This document shows, in pieces, positions 1 to 9,409 of a stretch of DNA of 64,000 nucleotides. The translations under genes were made by a program, and so were the position numbers. Position 1 is the first letter of the stretch; every line of letters starts with the position of its first letter. Source of the stretch: JALNYB01 sp963676235 (GTDB lineage Archaea > Thermoplasmatota > Thermoplasmata > Methanomassiliicoccales > Methanomethylophilaceae); assembly GCA_963676235.1 (NCBI GenBank), contig OY781044.1, positions 496,001-560,000 on the forward strand, given 5' to 3'. The notes under the pieces are model-generated. The model saw nothing but the letters and a program-made list of their open reading frames with translations, was not told the DNA's origin and searched no databases.

Positions 1-292
1 TATCCACTGATATTGGAACATCTATCAAAGGCACCAATTCCTTCAGAACAGGAATCACTCTAAGCAATTCATCTTCCACGGTAATGGGATCTGAACCCGG
101 ACGTGTGGATTCTCCACCGATGTCGATTATATCTGCACCCTGATCGATCAGTTCAAGAACATGCTTAACAGCACTTTCTTTGGTGCAATACATATCTCCG
201 TCGGAGAATGAATCCGGAGTTACGTTCAGAATTCCCATTATGAACGGCCTTCCGTTATTCCCTGATCTGCGCCAGGAACTTGGTGTTGACAT
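1..292 (-). CDS. folP: Dihydropteroate synthase, partial (3' end outside window)
   Basis: Read on the minus strand from an ATG at 292, the protein opens with a short polar stretch followed by RPFIMGILNVTPDSFSDG, the signature of dihydropteroate synthase, and then DIGGESTRPGSDP, the second pterin-binding signature. This enzyme joins a pterin pyrophosphate to p-aminobenzoate in folate (or a related pterin) synthesis. Only the first 97 residues or so lie in the window; the catalytic barrel continues off the left edge. The gene starts 7 bases after the stop of the upstream LarA fusion gene, so the two are probably co-transcribed. The ATG at 292 was chosen over the internal ATG at the MGILN position because the RPFIM residues before it are part of the family signature. 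Confidence 0.9.
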   Translation of the reverse strand, partial: MSTPSSWRRSGNNGRPFIMGILNVTPDSFSDGDMYCTKESAVKHVLELIDQGADIIDIGGESTRPGSDPITVEDELLRVIPVLKELVPLIDVPISVD

Positions 293-298
293 AGATCA

Positions 299-2635
299 TC
301 ACAGGTGACTGTCCACCAATTCCACCAGATCTACAACCTCAATCTTCCTGTCTCCTTTTGCAGCCTCTAAATTGGAGACGCAGAATGGACATGTGGTAAT
401 GATGGTGCCTGCGAAAGATGCCTCGTCGAGCCTTGTACCTGCGATGGCCATAGCTTCCTCGGGATATGCGGACCTTACTCCTCCCCCTCCGCCACAGCAA
501 TGACTTGTTGCACGGTTATACTGCATCTCCTTGAAGTCGACCCCCGGGAACTTCTTGATGACATCCCTGGGTGCATCATAAACATCACAGTGTCTTCCAA
601 GATGGCATGGATCGTGGTATGTGACCTTGCCTTCCAGCGCCTTGAGTTTGAGATCCTGTTTTGCAAGGAACTCTGTGATGTGAAGCACTTCGAACGGAAC
701 ATCCACATATTTCGGATATTCTTTCTTGAACATCCTGTAACATCCGGCACAAGAGAGCACTAGTGTCTTGACACCTAACGCTTTGATGTTATCAACATTC
801 TTCTGCATGATCGGAGTGATCTGCTCCTGAGGCCATCCAATACGCTGAAGTACGGAACCGCAACAGATCTCGTCAACTGTGGTAAAATCTACATTCAGTT
901 TATTGAGGATCGATATCGTAGCGGCTGCTGTCTTCTTGGATCTGTATGTAGCTGTGCATCCTATGAAATATCCTATGTCTGCTTTATGAGGTTTGAGTCC
1001 TATTGTCTCTACAACAGATTTCTCCTCTTTGAACGGATTTCCGTACTTCAGGATGCTCTCAGACATTGCCTTGTGTTTAGGAAGTATGTGCCCGTTCTTC
1101 ACGAGATCTGCACGGCAAAGCTCGACTATGTCGACAATATCTACTTGAGAAGGACATCTCCTGACACAATCTGCACATGTAGTACATGTGTACATGTTCT
1201 CCATTACAGAATCATCTGCTTGAATATCTCCGTGTAATAATCCATAAGTTAGGATAATGCGTCCTCTAGACAGGGCTGAATCCCATCCGATGGCTTTGAA
1301 TGACGGGCATACGCTCTTACAGAATCCGCACATAGTACAGGTATTGAGTGCCTGTGTCACTTTCTTGATCCTATCTGCTTCGAATTGACTCATATTCTCG
1401 ACCCTTGGAATTGTTACGCTTCCGTCCATGAGGACGATGACTTTTGCGTTTGGTTTCTGTTTGAATCCTTCTTTCATTGCATCCGCAACTGTCGGGAATG
1501 GTGTTATGTTAGCAGCACGGATGACCTCTGGATCCAGATCTGTGACTGCCCAGATAGATGCCCATGTGGCGATCTCGGCCATTTTTGCCGCTTTGTGATA
1601 CCCCAACTTGTATTCTATCTTAAGATTCTCCAAGACCTGATTCGGATCTTTGGATGATGATAATTGTGTTAGGAATGATGCGCTTCCAGTACCTTCCCTA
1701 CATTTTGATACCATTATTATGATTCCACCATCTTTCAATGCCCACTTTCCATTATCCAGGGCCTTCTGTGACTGGTAAAGATCGACATCCATTGGGTATG
1801 GTGCAACAGAGATGACGATGTCTGCCTTCTCTGGTATAGGAACAGAGAATACCTCATTCGCCCACTCAACAGCCTTATCGAATGCCGGGTTGAGGTCCCC
1901 AGATGCTACCTTGTAAATGTTCTGATGCCTGTCGAGGACCATTTGAATGGAGAATATCTTCTTTCCCTTGACGATCTCCAATGCATCCATCATATCCTCA
2001 TGCACCGGATTTCCCTTTAAGATCAATGACTGGGCCTCTTTCTTCATTGCCATTTTATGGTTAGCTTCAATGGTCTCGTAAGAAGCAACTCCTGGCAAGA
2101 ATGATTTCCTTCCACCGGTATAACCTGCAAAATAATGGGGCTCCACACTGGTAATGATGACCAGACGGTCAGCATCCACTGCGATCTTGTTAACGTTCAT
2201 CGGAGTGCCGTTCTTGGATTTTCCAAGATTGACACACTCTGATTTCTTTGCGTCGTGAACAACGATCCTGTCCTTCAATTCCGCATAGTGAGAACCGAAT
2301 ACGAAATCGTACTCTTCCTGAGTCATGTCCCTGTGTGCTCCTGTAGCAATGAGATATCTTGCCTGCCTGAGGTCCATTTTCTTAGACAGAGCATCAAGTA
2401 CCTTTGCAGTAGGTGTCGGACGCGTGCCATCGTTCACAATGAATACTATATCCTTTCCGTCTTTCAAAAAATCTGACAATGAATCGTATCCTATCGGATT
2501 GTTGATAGACTCGTTGATGACATCATCTGCTGCCTTGCACATAACGTCCTTCGGATAGAATGTTCCTATGTAGTTATCCTTCGGAATGTCTATCTTTTGG
2601 ACTCCGTCCTTTCCGTATTTCACATCTACTATCAT
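299..2635 (-). CDS. LarA-like nickel-pincer racemase domain fused to HdrD/GlcF-like iron-sulfur domain
   Basis: A 778-residue two-part protein. Residues 1 to about 415 are a LarA (DUF2088) domain: it opens with a typical VKYGKDG start, has NDGTRPTPT and ATGAHRDMT, and carries the PHYFAGYTGGRKSFLPG block that holds the His and Lys residues LarA uses to bind the nickel-pincer nucleotide. Residues from about 430 are ferredoxin-like, with CTMCGFCKSVCP and CTTCADCVRRCP for two [4Fe-4S] clusters, followed by two CCG domains (FIGCTATYR with EICCGSV; DPCHLGRHCD with CCGGGGG and CPFC) as in HdrD and glycolate oxidase GlcF. LarA-family enzymes racemise or epimerise 2-hydroxy acids; the CCG part normally passes electrons. 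A linked hydroxy-acid isomerase and oxidoreductase is an inference. The ATG at 2635 was preferred to the one at 2677 because LarA proteins begin here and a TATA-like sequence at 2665-2676 lies about 30-35 bases upstream. Confidence 0.85.
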   Translation of the reverse strand: MIVDVKYGKDGVQKIDIPKDNYIGTFYPKDVMCKAADDVINESINNPIGYDSLSDFLKDGKDIVFIVNDGTRPTPTAKVLDALSKKMDLRQARYLIATGAHRDMTQEEYDFVFGSHYAELKDRIVVHDAKKSECVNLGKSKNGTPMNVNKIAVDADRLVIITSVEPHYFAGYTGGRKSFLPGVASYETIEANHKMAMKKEAQSLILKGNPVHEDMMDALEIVKGKKIFSIQMVLDRHQNIYKVASGDLNPAFDKAVEWANEVFSVPIPEKADIVISVAPYPMDVDLYQSQKALDNGKWALKDGGIIIMVSKCREGTGSASFLTQLSSSKDPNQVLENLKIEYKLGYHKAAKMAEIATWASIWAVTDLDPEVIRAANITPFPTVADAMKEGFKQKPNAKVIVLMDGSVTIPRVENMSQFEADRIKKVTQALNTCTMCGFCKSVCPSFKAIGWDSALSRGRIILTYGLLHGDIQADDSVMENMYTCTTCADCVRRCPSQVDIVDIVELCRADLVKNGHILPKHKAMSESILKYGNPFKEEKSVVETIGLKPHKADIGYFIGCTATYRSKKTAAATISILNKLNVDFTTVDEICCGSVLQRIGWPQEQITPIMQKNVDNIKALGVKTLVLSCAGCYRMFKKEYPKYVDVPFEVLHITEFLAKQDLKLKALEGKVTYHDPCHLGRHCDVYDAPRDVIKKFPGVDFKEMQYNRATSHCCGGGGGVRSAYPEEAMAIAGTRLDEASFAGTIITTCPFCVSNLEAAKGDRKIEVVDLVELVDSHL

Positions 2636-2760
2636 ATGAGACCAATCAACTACAATACGACAACCATTTTTAAGCATTTAGTCGCGCACGTACGCAAGAA
2701 CACTACTAAATCTGCTCTTAGACAAAATAGTATTTGAACAACGTACTACATCGCTACATA

Positions 2761-3702
2761 ATGGCCTCTCTGAAAGAAGTTGGCGAAAAGAATCTCATAC
2801 AGAATATACTGAATATCATCAGACCGTGTTCACAACTCGGACCTGGCGATGATGCAGCTATTGCTTCAGCGGATGACGGCAAGGTCGTTATATGCACAGA
2901 TGTTGTAACATTCGACAGACATTTCCCCAAAGGAATGACGTACGAGCATTTCGGATGGACTGCCGCCGCAGTGAACTTCAGCGATATAGCTAGCATGGGA
3001 GCAAGACCTACTGGCTTCCTTGCAGCGTTGGCATTGCCCGAGGACATGGATGAGGATGATCTCTACGACATCATGAGCGGCATAGATCAGTGTGCGGAAT
3101 TCTGCGGAACCACTATTCTGGGAGGAGACACAAAATTCGGACCGGGACTTATCGCTGGCACCGCGATAGGATCCTTAGAAGGAAGAAAACCTCTGACCAG
3201 ATCTGGTGCAAAACCAGGAGATGTCATTGCGGTTACTGGATGTCTCGGAGCCGCTGCGGCAGGATTCTTCGCGATAGAAAATGATATTTCAGATAAAGAT
3301 TCGATATTCTCATTGATGGTTCCTATACCTAGAATTGAAGAGGGACTGGCACTTTCTAAATCCGATGCAGTAACGGCTTGTATGGACCTCTCAGATGGTC
3401 TTGCGGAAGCAGCAAAGAGCATCTGTAAAGCAAGCCATGTTGGAATGGACATACAAATGGATTTCATTCCTGAAGGAGAGGGCGTAAAAGATATCTGTAA
3501 GATTTTGGATATGGATAAGAAGGACCTGACCTTGTATTGGGGAGGAGATTACGAACTTCTGTTCACATTCAGAAAAGAACAGATAGACTCACTTTACAAA
3601 GCTGGTCTGGTATTCTCAATAATCGGCATCGTGACGAATGATGACTGCCCCTACATAATTGAAGGCAATGAGAGGACAAGGATGAAAGATGGGCGCTATT
3701 AA
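2761..3702 (+). CDS. thiL: Thiamine-monophosphate kinase
   Basis: ThiL phosphorylates thiamine monophosphate with ATP to give the cofactor thiamine diphosphate. The 313-residue protein has the family's N-terminal GPGDDAA metal and nucleotide motif, the VNFSDIASMGARP block, LGGDTKFGPG, CMDLSDGLAEAA and WGGDYELLFTF. The start is the ATG at 2761; a longer TTG reading is possible but a TATA-like AAAATAGTATTTG lies about 30 bases before this ATG, which suggests a leaderless transcript. It is transcribed away from the LarA fusion gene. Its last 14 bases overlap the start of the radical-SAM gene, so the two are translated together. The acetolactate synthases at 16.4-20 kb are thiamine diphosphate users. 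Confidence 0.93.
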   Translation: MASLKEVGEKNLIQNILNIIRPCSQLGPGDDAAIASADDGKVVICTDVVTFDRHFPKGMTYEHFGWTAAAVNFSDIASMGARPTGFLAALALPEDMDEDDLYDIMSGIDQCAEFCGTTILGGDTKFGPGLIAGTAIGSLEGRKPLTRSGAKPGDVIAVTGCLGAAAAGFFAIENDISDKDSIFSLMVPIPRIEEGLALSKSDAVTACMDLSDGLAEAAKSICKASHVGMDIQMDFIPEGEGVKDICKILDMDKKDLTLYWGGDYELLFTFRKEQIDSLYKAGLVFSIIGIVTNDDCPYIIEGNERTRMKDGRY

Positions 3703-4702
3703 TCCAATCGTAGAAGCCAGATATTACCATAAGGAAGGCGATATCTATGTATGCGATCTGTGTCCGCATAGGTGCAGGATACCCGTCGGAGGAATAGGAA
3801 GATGCATCGCCAGAAAAGGCGAAGAGAACATGTTGTCCGCATATAATTATGGAAGAGTGTCCTCGATAGCAGTAGATCCTATAGAAAAAAAACCTCTTTA
3901 CCATTTCTATCCAAAAAGCAAGATCTTCTCCATCGGGGGGATCGGCTGCAACATGTCATGTAAAAACTGTCAGAATTATTCTATTTCGATATCTGTCATC
4001 GGGAAAAAACGTACAACATATGAAACCCCCGAAGAGATCATCTCATTATGCAGAAGAGAGAAACTCGATGCTATCGCATTCACTTACAATGAGCCTTTCA
4101 TTTGGTTCGAATATATCATGGACATCATGACCTGCGATCCCGATTTAAAATATGTCATTGTAAGCAATGGACTCATAAATGAAGAACCACTCAAAGATAT
4201 CTGCAAACATGCCGATGCAATGAATATCGATATCAAAGGATTCACAGACGAATTCTATATGAAGGTCTGCGGAGCCCATTTGGATGATGTACTCAGATCC
4301 ACCAAGATAATCTTCAAAGAAAAAGTCCACCTCGAACTGACCTACCTTGTCATTCCAGGATACAATGATTCTGAAGACGAGATAAGAAAATTCTCTCTTT
4401 GGGTAAGAAACGAACTATCTGAAAATGTACCCGTCCATTTCTCAAGATTCCATCCTGATTTCGAAATGATGGATATTCCCATGACGCCTGTAGAAACTAT
4501 CCTGGCATGCAGGGATATAGCCAATTCGTGCGGACTCAATTACGTCTATGTTGGTAACATCCTGTCAGATGAAGGATCTGATACATACTGCCCGGAATGC
4601 GGTACAGCTGTGATCAAACGTCTGGGATATCTTGTTGACATCGTTGCACTTGACGGGAGCAGATGCGCCTGTTGTAAGAACAGACTTCCAATCATCCGAT
4701 AA
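3689..4702 (+). CDS. amrS: AmmeMemoRadiSam-system radical SAM enzyme
   Basis: A 337-residue radical SAM protein of the PflA-like AmrS family. The N-terminus has CDLCPHRC, a likely zinc or auxiliary-cluster site; GIGCNMSCKNCQNYS is the CxxxCxxC motif that ligates the radical SAM [4Fe-4S] cluster; the C-terminus has two more cysteine pairs (CPEC and CACC). The family is named for its frequent association with MEMO1 and AMMECR1 proteins; neither partner is in this window and the substrate is not settled. It overlaps thiL by 14 bases. Its 3' end overlaps the stop of the convergent prepilin peptidase gene by 11 bases. Confidence 0.88.
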   Translation: MGAINPIVEARYYHKEGDIYVCDLCPHRCRIPVGGIGRCIARKGEENMLSAYNYGRVSSIAVDPIEKKPLYHFYPKSKIFSIGGIGCNMSCKNCQNYSISISVIGKKRTTYETPEEIISLCRREKLDAIAFTYNEPFIWFEYIMDIMTCDPDLKYVIVSNGLINEEPLKDICKHADAMNIDIKGFTDEFYMKVCGAHLDDVLRSTKIIFKEKVHLELTYLVIPGYNDSEDEIRKFSLWVRNELSENVPVHFSRFHPDFEMMDIPMTPVETILACRDIANSCGLNYVYVGNILSDEGSDTYCPECGTAVIKRLGYLVDIVALDGSRCACCKNRLPIIR

Positions 4703-5540
4703 GGAACAATGGATTTCCGATAAATGCGATGAATATCGCGGATATGGTCATTGGGATTATAAATGGTATCATAGGTGTTATCCAAACCCTCTTGCATCCA
4801 GATTCAGTAAGTCTTGCGAATACTTCCTGCTCATTCTCAGGGATTCCACAGGGAACTAATTTCCCTTCTACAAAATCTTCAATCGGCCATACATGAGATG
4901 CTTTAGCTTTCTCGAGGTCCATTCTGTAACCCAATAGCATCCTTCTACATCTGTCCCCATTCTTTAAATTCACCAATATAAAATAGATGCACGTGAGCCC
5001 TGCCAGCATAGCTGCAAAAAACAATACAGATATTGAAAAAACAAATATCTGACTAATTGGTCCCGATGGAACACTTATGACCGGAAATGAACTGAATGCA
5101 GGATACATCGGAAACAACATAGATAGAGTGATTAGACATTTCGCATCAGCACCTCCCCGAACGATCCCGAATATGTACATTCCCATGAAGATAATATAAC
5201 ATGCGGGGACAGAGGCCCATGCGACTATGATAGGATCGCTTATGTCATAAAATATTGCAACTGCGAACAGGATTGCAATCAGCAAATAGAACGACAGAAC
5301 ATAACCTTCCCTTTCCCAGAGTATGTCGATAAGTATCAAGACAGAACCTGCAGCCAAACAAAGATATTGCCACTTGCATCCACCATCTTGAACTGCGAAT
5401 ACCGCGAATATGATTATACCTACAACACCCAATATAAACCAATGAATGTCAGAGACCTCTCTTTCCTTCCAATCACTGAAACTTGCGGAAATCATCACAA
5501 TTACCATCACGATGACCGCAATTGTCCAAAAGACTGCCAT
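4692..5540 (-). CDS. Archaeal A24-type prepilin/prearchaellin peptidase
   Basis: A 282-residue membrane protein with about six to eight hydrophobic segments. The aspartate in SFSDWKEREVSD right after the first segment and the one in RGGADAKCL match the two catalytic aspartates of the archaeal FlaK/PibD/EppA aspartic peptidases (D and GxxD), which cut class III signal peptides of pilins and archaellins at the inner face of the membrane. No pilin genes adjoin it, so its substrates must be encoded elsewhere. The ATG at 5540 is preceded by GTGAT-like bases, while the upstream GTG reading adds only three residues. The 3' end meets amrS tail to tail with an 11-base overlap. Confidence 0.85.
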   Translation of the reverse strand: MAVFWTIAVIVMVIVMISASFSDWKEREVSDIHWFILGVVGIIIFAVFAVQDGGCKWQYLCLAAGSVLILIDILWEREGYVLSFYLLIAILFAVAIFYDISDPIIVAWASVPACYIIFMGMYIFGIVRGGADAKCLITLSMLFPMYPAFSSFPVISVPSGPISQIFVFSISVLFFAAMLAGLTCIYFILVNLKNGDRCRRMLLGYRMDLEKAKASHVWPIEDFVEGKLVPCGIPENEQEVFARLTESGCKRVWITPMIPFIIPMTISAIFIAFIGNPLFLIG

Positions 5541-5605
5541 ATCTATCACAAATACGTGTACTCCTCAATAGATATTATTTTATCTTGTAAAAATCTCTAC
5601 CGTTT

Positions 5606-7186
5606 ATGAAATGGAGGGGATTTTTTGTAGCCTTAGCCGTCGTTTCGATACTCGCTTTGACGTTTATACCTATGAACGGCATAGAAGCTACCGCCCCTGA
5701 AGAAACCGATGTCAGCATCGTATCATATGCAGACCATTTAGAACTTAATGCCGGAACATCGAACTATTTCACAGTAATAATCACAAATACCCTTGCCTAT
5801 TCAAGTGATGCCTCACTTGATAATGATCGTGCAATATCAGTCTCAATATCTTCTGGGAATGGCAATGTTTCAGCCACGCCCAACATAAAGAATTTCATAT
5901 TAGGTGGTCAAGATTATCAAGAGATTATCATAACTGTAGAAGCCGGAAAATACGCCAGTACTGGAACATACACACTTACGATAAATCTTGAAATAATGTC
6001 CCTTGATTCATCTGATTATCCCATCTATATGACAAAAGATATCGGTCTTAAGATTTCTTCCGCACTTTCTGCAGGATCAGAATTCAATAAGATACTCGGC
6101 GTCTGGGAAAATCCCCTTCCAGAACCATTTAACTCTCCTGCTGCAACTGCAATCATCTCATTTGTTCTTTGGGTCTTGATCGGACTTATTATCGTAATGA
6201 TCGCACTGCCTATCCTAGTGCACATTTTGAACAATGGAAACAATAAAGAAGAAAAAGTCAAACTTGGAATCATGAAATTACTTATGACTGTTGTTCTAAT
6301 CTGGGCAGTCAGTAAAAGCTTACGTGTCTACGGTGCATCAGAAAGCATGGTCGATACATTCCAAACGTGGTTCTATGTATTGTACATCATACTGGGAGCA
6401 GTCATCGTTTGGAAGCTCTTTATCGTCTTCATAGAATTCTCTCTTAGAAAGATCGATGCGAACCTCAATATGAATGGCAATACATCTTCTGATGATCTTA
6501 GACCGCTATTACATTTGTTGGGTAAACTGTTTATCGCAGTATTTGCCGTTGCAATGGCCATGGCCGCATTTGGGTTCAATCTCACAGCGATAATAACAAG
6601 CGCAGGAATAGTGAGCTTGGGAATCACTTTGGGTGCACAGAATGTTTTGAACCAGTTCTTCAGCGGTCTTGTATTGCTGATAACACATCCGTTCAAAGCA
6701 GGTGACCTTGTCCATATAGGTACATCATCTACAACTTATAAAGTATCGAAAGTAGACATAATGAATACCGTATTCAAAAACTGGGCAAACGAAGAGACCA
6801 TAATCATGCCCAATAATACAGTAGCATCTAGCACCATTATCAATCTTACAGATGAAAATCTAACGTACAAGGTAAACGTCTTTGTGGGTATCGCTTATGG
6901 AGAGGACATCAACAAAGCAACAAACATAATGCGCGACGTAGGTATGAAACATCCTGATGCTATTATTGATGGCTCCACAGATAAGCCTTACACCAGAGTA
7001 GTAGAATTACAAGATTCTTCGATCAACCTCAGACTTAGCGTCTATGTAAAGGATTACAACAGGTACGGTATCGTTGAAGGAGAGCTCAGACAGCAGATCT
7101 ATGAAGAATTCATAAAAGCAGGGATTAACATTCCATTTCCGCAGATGGACGTTCACTTGGACTACAAAAATAACGAAAAAGAATGA
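5606..7186 (+). CDS. MscS-family mechanosensitive channel with extracytoplasmic N-terminal domain
   Basis: A 526-residue protein. An N-terminal signal segment (residues 1-25) is followed by roughly 150 residues rich in Thr, Ser and Asn that look like an extracytoplasmic beta-sandwich. Several membrane spans follow (about 180-210, 225-245, 255-280, 305-325 and 335-365). The last span runs into LGAQNVLNQFFSGLVLL, the pore helix and start of the MscS beta domain, followed by the family's cytoplasmic part with WANEETIIMPNN. Such channels open on membrane tension and release solutes at osmotic downshift. The N-terminal domain resembles NEW3-type domains, but that is only a visual impression. The gene stands alone, divergent from the peptidase gene. 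Confidence 0.88.
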   Translation: MKWRGFFVALAVVSILALTFIPMNGIEATAPEETDVSIVSYADHLELNAGTSNYFTVIITNTLAYSSDASLDNDRAISVSISSGNGNVSATPNIKNFILGGQDYQEIIITVEAGKYASTGTYTLTINLEIMSLDSSDYPIYMTKDIGLKISSALSAGSEFNKILGVWENPLPEPFNSPAATAIISFVLWVLIGLIIVMIALPILVHILNNGNNKEEKVKLGIMKLLMTVVLIWAVSKSLRVYGASESMVDTFQTWFYVLYIILGAVIVWKLFIVFIEFSLRKIDANLNMNGNTSSDDLRPLLHLLGKLFIAVFAVAMAMAAFGFNLTAIITSAGIVSLGITLGAQNVLNQFFSGLVLLITHPFKAGDLVHIGTSSTTYKVSKVDIMNTVFKNWANEETIIMPNNTVASSTIINLTDENLTYKVNVFVGIAYGEDINKATNIMRDVGMKHPDAIIDGSTDKPYTRVVELQDSSINLRLSVYVKDYNRYGIVEGELRQQIYEEFIKAGINIPFPQMDVHLDYKNNEKE

Positions 7187-7294
7187 AAACCCTTCTTTTC
7201 TTTACTTCGGAAGTCGTAATTATAACAATGTTTTTCGTTATCATCTCGTCTATTAATAAGAATTTAAATAGTACAACTTAGCTTATGCGCAATT

Positions 7295-7309
7295 AGATTT
7301 ACTAAATCT
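7295..7309. promoter_or_regulatory. Dyad operator candidate before the lrp-dap operon
   Basis: AGATTTACTAAATCT is a perfect 6-bp inverted repeat with a 3-base centre. A TATA-like GAATTTAAATAG at 7260-7271 would place the transcription start near 7290, so the dyad would sit at the very 5' end of the transcript, 17 bases before the lrp ATG. Lrp/AsnC proteins often bind such dyads in their own promoter, so self-control by the first gene of the operon is the natural inference. Confidence 0.45.
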
Positions 7310-7326
7310 GATAAACGGTGATTCTG

Positions 7327-7749
7327 ATGATTGACAACCTAGACAAGCGCATCTTAGAGATAATGAAGAAAGATTCGAGATGCCCATTCGTGGAGATTGC
7401 TAGCCAACTCGACGTTTCCGAAGGAACTGTAAGAAGCAGGGTCCATAGGATGACGGAAGAAGGCATCATCCGCGGATTTACGATCAAGACAAGTTCCAAA
7501 AATGTTAAGGCCCTTGTTGAGATCAGAATCGATGTCAACACAGACACAGAAGATATCGCGAAGGAACTTGCGAGTTATGACGGTGTAACTGAAGTATTCG
7601 AAGTCACCGGAGATCAAGATATAATCGCGATAGTCGACGTAGAATCGTCACAACATCTTAATGAGATCATAGAAAGAGTGCGCCGCTACGATAACATACT
7701 TAGTACACGTACTCGTCTGATACTCAAAGAGCATTTTGGAGAGAATTAA
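7327..7749 (+). CDS. Lrp/AsnC-family transcriptional regulator
   Basis: A 140-residue regulator with an N-terminal winged helix (IDNLDKRILEIMKKDSR... SEGTVRSRVHRM) and a C-terminal RAM/ligand domain (TGDQDIIAIVDVES). It is the first gene of the lysine operon and its stop codon abuts the dapA start. By position it is a likely lysine- or aspartate-family-responsive regulator like LysM of Sulfolobus, which is inference. The ATG at 7327 was chosen because GGTGA ends five bases before it; a GTG at 7318 lies inside that ribosome-binding site. Confidence 0.88.
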   Translation: MIDNLDKRILEIMKKDSRCPFVEIASQLDVSEGTVRSRVHRMTEEGIIRGFTIKTSSKNVKALVEIRIDVNTDTEDIAKELASYDGVTEVFEVTGDQDIIAIVDVESSQHLNEIIERVRRYDNILSTRTRLILKEHFGEN

Positions 7750-8619
7750 ATGTTTAAAGGTACAGCAACAGCACTTATTACCCCTTTTCAGAAAGATGGG
7801 TCCGTCGACGAGGACAGTCTAAGAAGATTGGTTGATTTCCAGGAAGAGAACGGGGTCAAGACCGTCGTTCCTTGCGGATCCACTGGAGAATCAGCAACAC
7901 TCAGTCATGAAGAACACATTCATGTCATCAGCATCGTAATCGATCAAGCCAGAAAGGCAAAGGTCCTTGCGGGAGCTGGAAGTAATTGTACATCGGAAGC
8001 AGTAATGCTCAGCAAACGCGCAGAAGACCTCGGAGCTGATGGTATCCTTTCGATCTCACCATATTATGTCAAACCTACACAGGAAGGCATATACCAACAT
8101 TTCAAAGCGATTGCGGAATCTATCGAAATCCCACTGGTCGTTTACAACGTCCCTGGAAGGACTGGCTCCAACATTGATGCGGATACAACACTCAGACTTG
8201 CAGAGATTGATGGAATAGATGCTATAAAAGAAGCAAGCGGAAACCTTGCTCAGATAGAAAAGATCATCAGAGAAAGACCAAAAGGATTCGAAGTTCTAAG
8301 CGGAGACGACGGACTGACCTACACACTTATGTGCAGGGGTGCAGACGGTGTCATATCGGTAACTTCCAACTGCATACCTGCAAAGGTATCTCAAATGGTA
8401 AATTGCATCATTAATGGAGAAAAGAAGGAAGCAGAAGCACTCAACAATGCCATATACCCTCTGTTCAAGGCAATGTTCGTAGAATCGAACCCTATACCGA
8501 TCAAGTACGTGATGCAAAGACTTGGTTACGGAAACGGATCCCCCAGACTTCCACTTACACCTCTCAGTGAAGAAGGAAAGAGAAAATTAGATCCAATCCT
8601 TGAACAGATGGGCCTCTGA
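7750..8619 (+). CDS. dapA: 4-hydroxy-tetrahydrodipicolinate synthase
   Basis: DapA condenses aspartate semialdehyde with pyruvate, the first committed step of diaminopimelate and lysine synthesis. The 289-residue TIM-barrel protein has GTATALITPF at the start, PCGSTGESATLS (the GxxGE motif), the catalytic Tyr in VVYNVPGRTG and the Schiff-base Lys in AIKEASGN. It begins directly after the stop of the regulator gene. The next gene, dapB, begins 10 bases after its stop. Length and motifs are normal for the family. Confidence 0.96.
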   Translation: MFKGTATALITPFQKDGSVDEDSLRRLVDFQEENGVKTVVPCGSTGESATLSHEEHIHVISIVIDQARKAKVLAGAGSNCTSEAVMLSKRAEDLGADGILSISPYYVKPTQEGIYQHFKAIAESIEIPLVVYNVPGRTGSNIDADTTLRLAEIDGIDAIKEASGNLAQIEKIIRERPKGFEVLSGDDGLTYTLMCRGADGVISVTSNCIPAKVSQMVNCIINGEKKEAEALNNAIYPLFKAMFVESNPIPIKYVMQRLGYGNGSPRLPLTPLSEEGKRKLDPILEQMGL

Positions 8620-8629
8620 AGGCGAACCT

Positions 8630-9409
8630 ATGATAAACGTAGTCATCGGAGGAGCAACTGGAAAACTTGGAAGTTTGGTCTGCGACATCATCGTTGAATC
8701 AGATGATATGAGACTGACTGGCACGATAGTATCTGAGAATGGCGGACATGTAGGAAAAGAACTCTATCCCGGCATAATAGCCGCAGGTCCGGATCAACTC
8801 AACAACCTTTTGAAAGATGCGGATGTCTATGTCGATCTCACGTCACCTGATGCTGCAGCAAAGATCCTTTCAGAAATTCCGAAAACAGGCACCAATATAA
8901 TCTTAGGAACAACAGCTGTCCCGAAGGACATCATCGATCGCATGACCGAGAATGTAAAGAAAAATAACACTTCAGCGTTGATCTCTGCGAATTTCACAAT
9001 AGGCATCAATGTATTTTGGAAGATGTGCGAGGAAATGGCGAGATATCTTCCTGATTACGACATAGAAGTCATCGAGGCGCATCACAGCGCCAAAAAGGAT
9101 GCCCCCTCCGGAACTGCAGCAGAGACCGTAAGAAGACTTCAAATGGTTACAGGCATTGAAAAAACTGTATACGGAAGAGAGGGCATAACGGGCCCCAGAC
9201 AGAGAGAGATCGGTGTCCACTCGATACGTGCAGGAGACATCATCGGAGATCATACTGTTATCTTCGCAAAAAATATGGAAAGATTGGAATTGACACATAA
9301 AGCCATCTCTCGCGAAGCTCTTGCAAGAGGTTGTATAAAATCGATAAGATGGATGGCAGACAAGAAAGATGGAAAAATACACAGTATGAGTGAGGTGCTT
9401 GACCTATGA
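8630..9409 (+). CDS. dapB: 4-hydroxy-tetrahydrodipicolinate reductase
   Basis: DapB reduces the DapA product with NAD(P)H to tetrahydrodipicolinate. The 259-residue protein has the N-terminal VIGGATGKLGS dinucleotide fold and EAHHSAKKDAPSGTA, the DapB signature with catalytic His and Lys. The ATG at 8630 is used; an upstream in-frame TTG at 8600 would add ten residues that overlap the dapA end and match nothing in the family. Its stop overlaps the aspartate kinase start as ATGA. Confidence 0.95.
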   Translation: MINVVIGGATGKLGSLVCDIIVESDDMRLTGTIVSENGGHVGKELYPGIIAAGPDQLNNLLKDADVYVDLTSPDAAAKILSEIPKTGTNIILGTTAVPKDIIDRMTENVKKNNTSALISANFTIGINVFWKMCEEMARYLPDYDIEVIEAHHSAKKDAPSGTAAETVRRLQMVTGIEKTVYGREGITGPRQREIGVHSIRAGDIIGDHTVIFAKNMERLELTHKAISREALARGCIKSIRWMADKKDGKIHSMSEVLDL

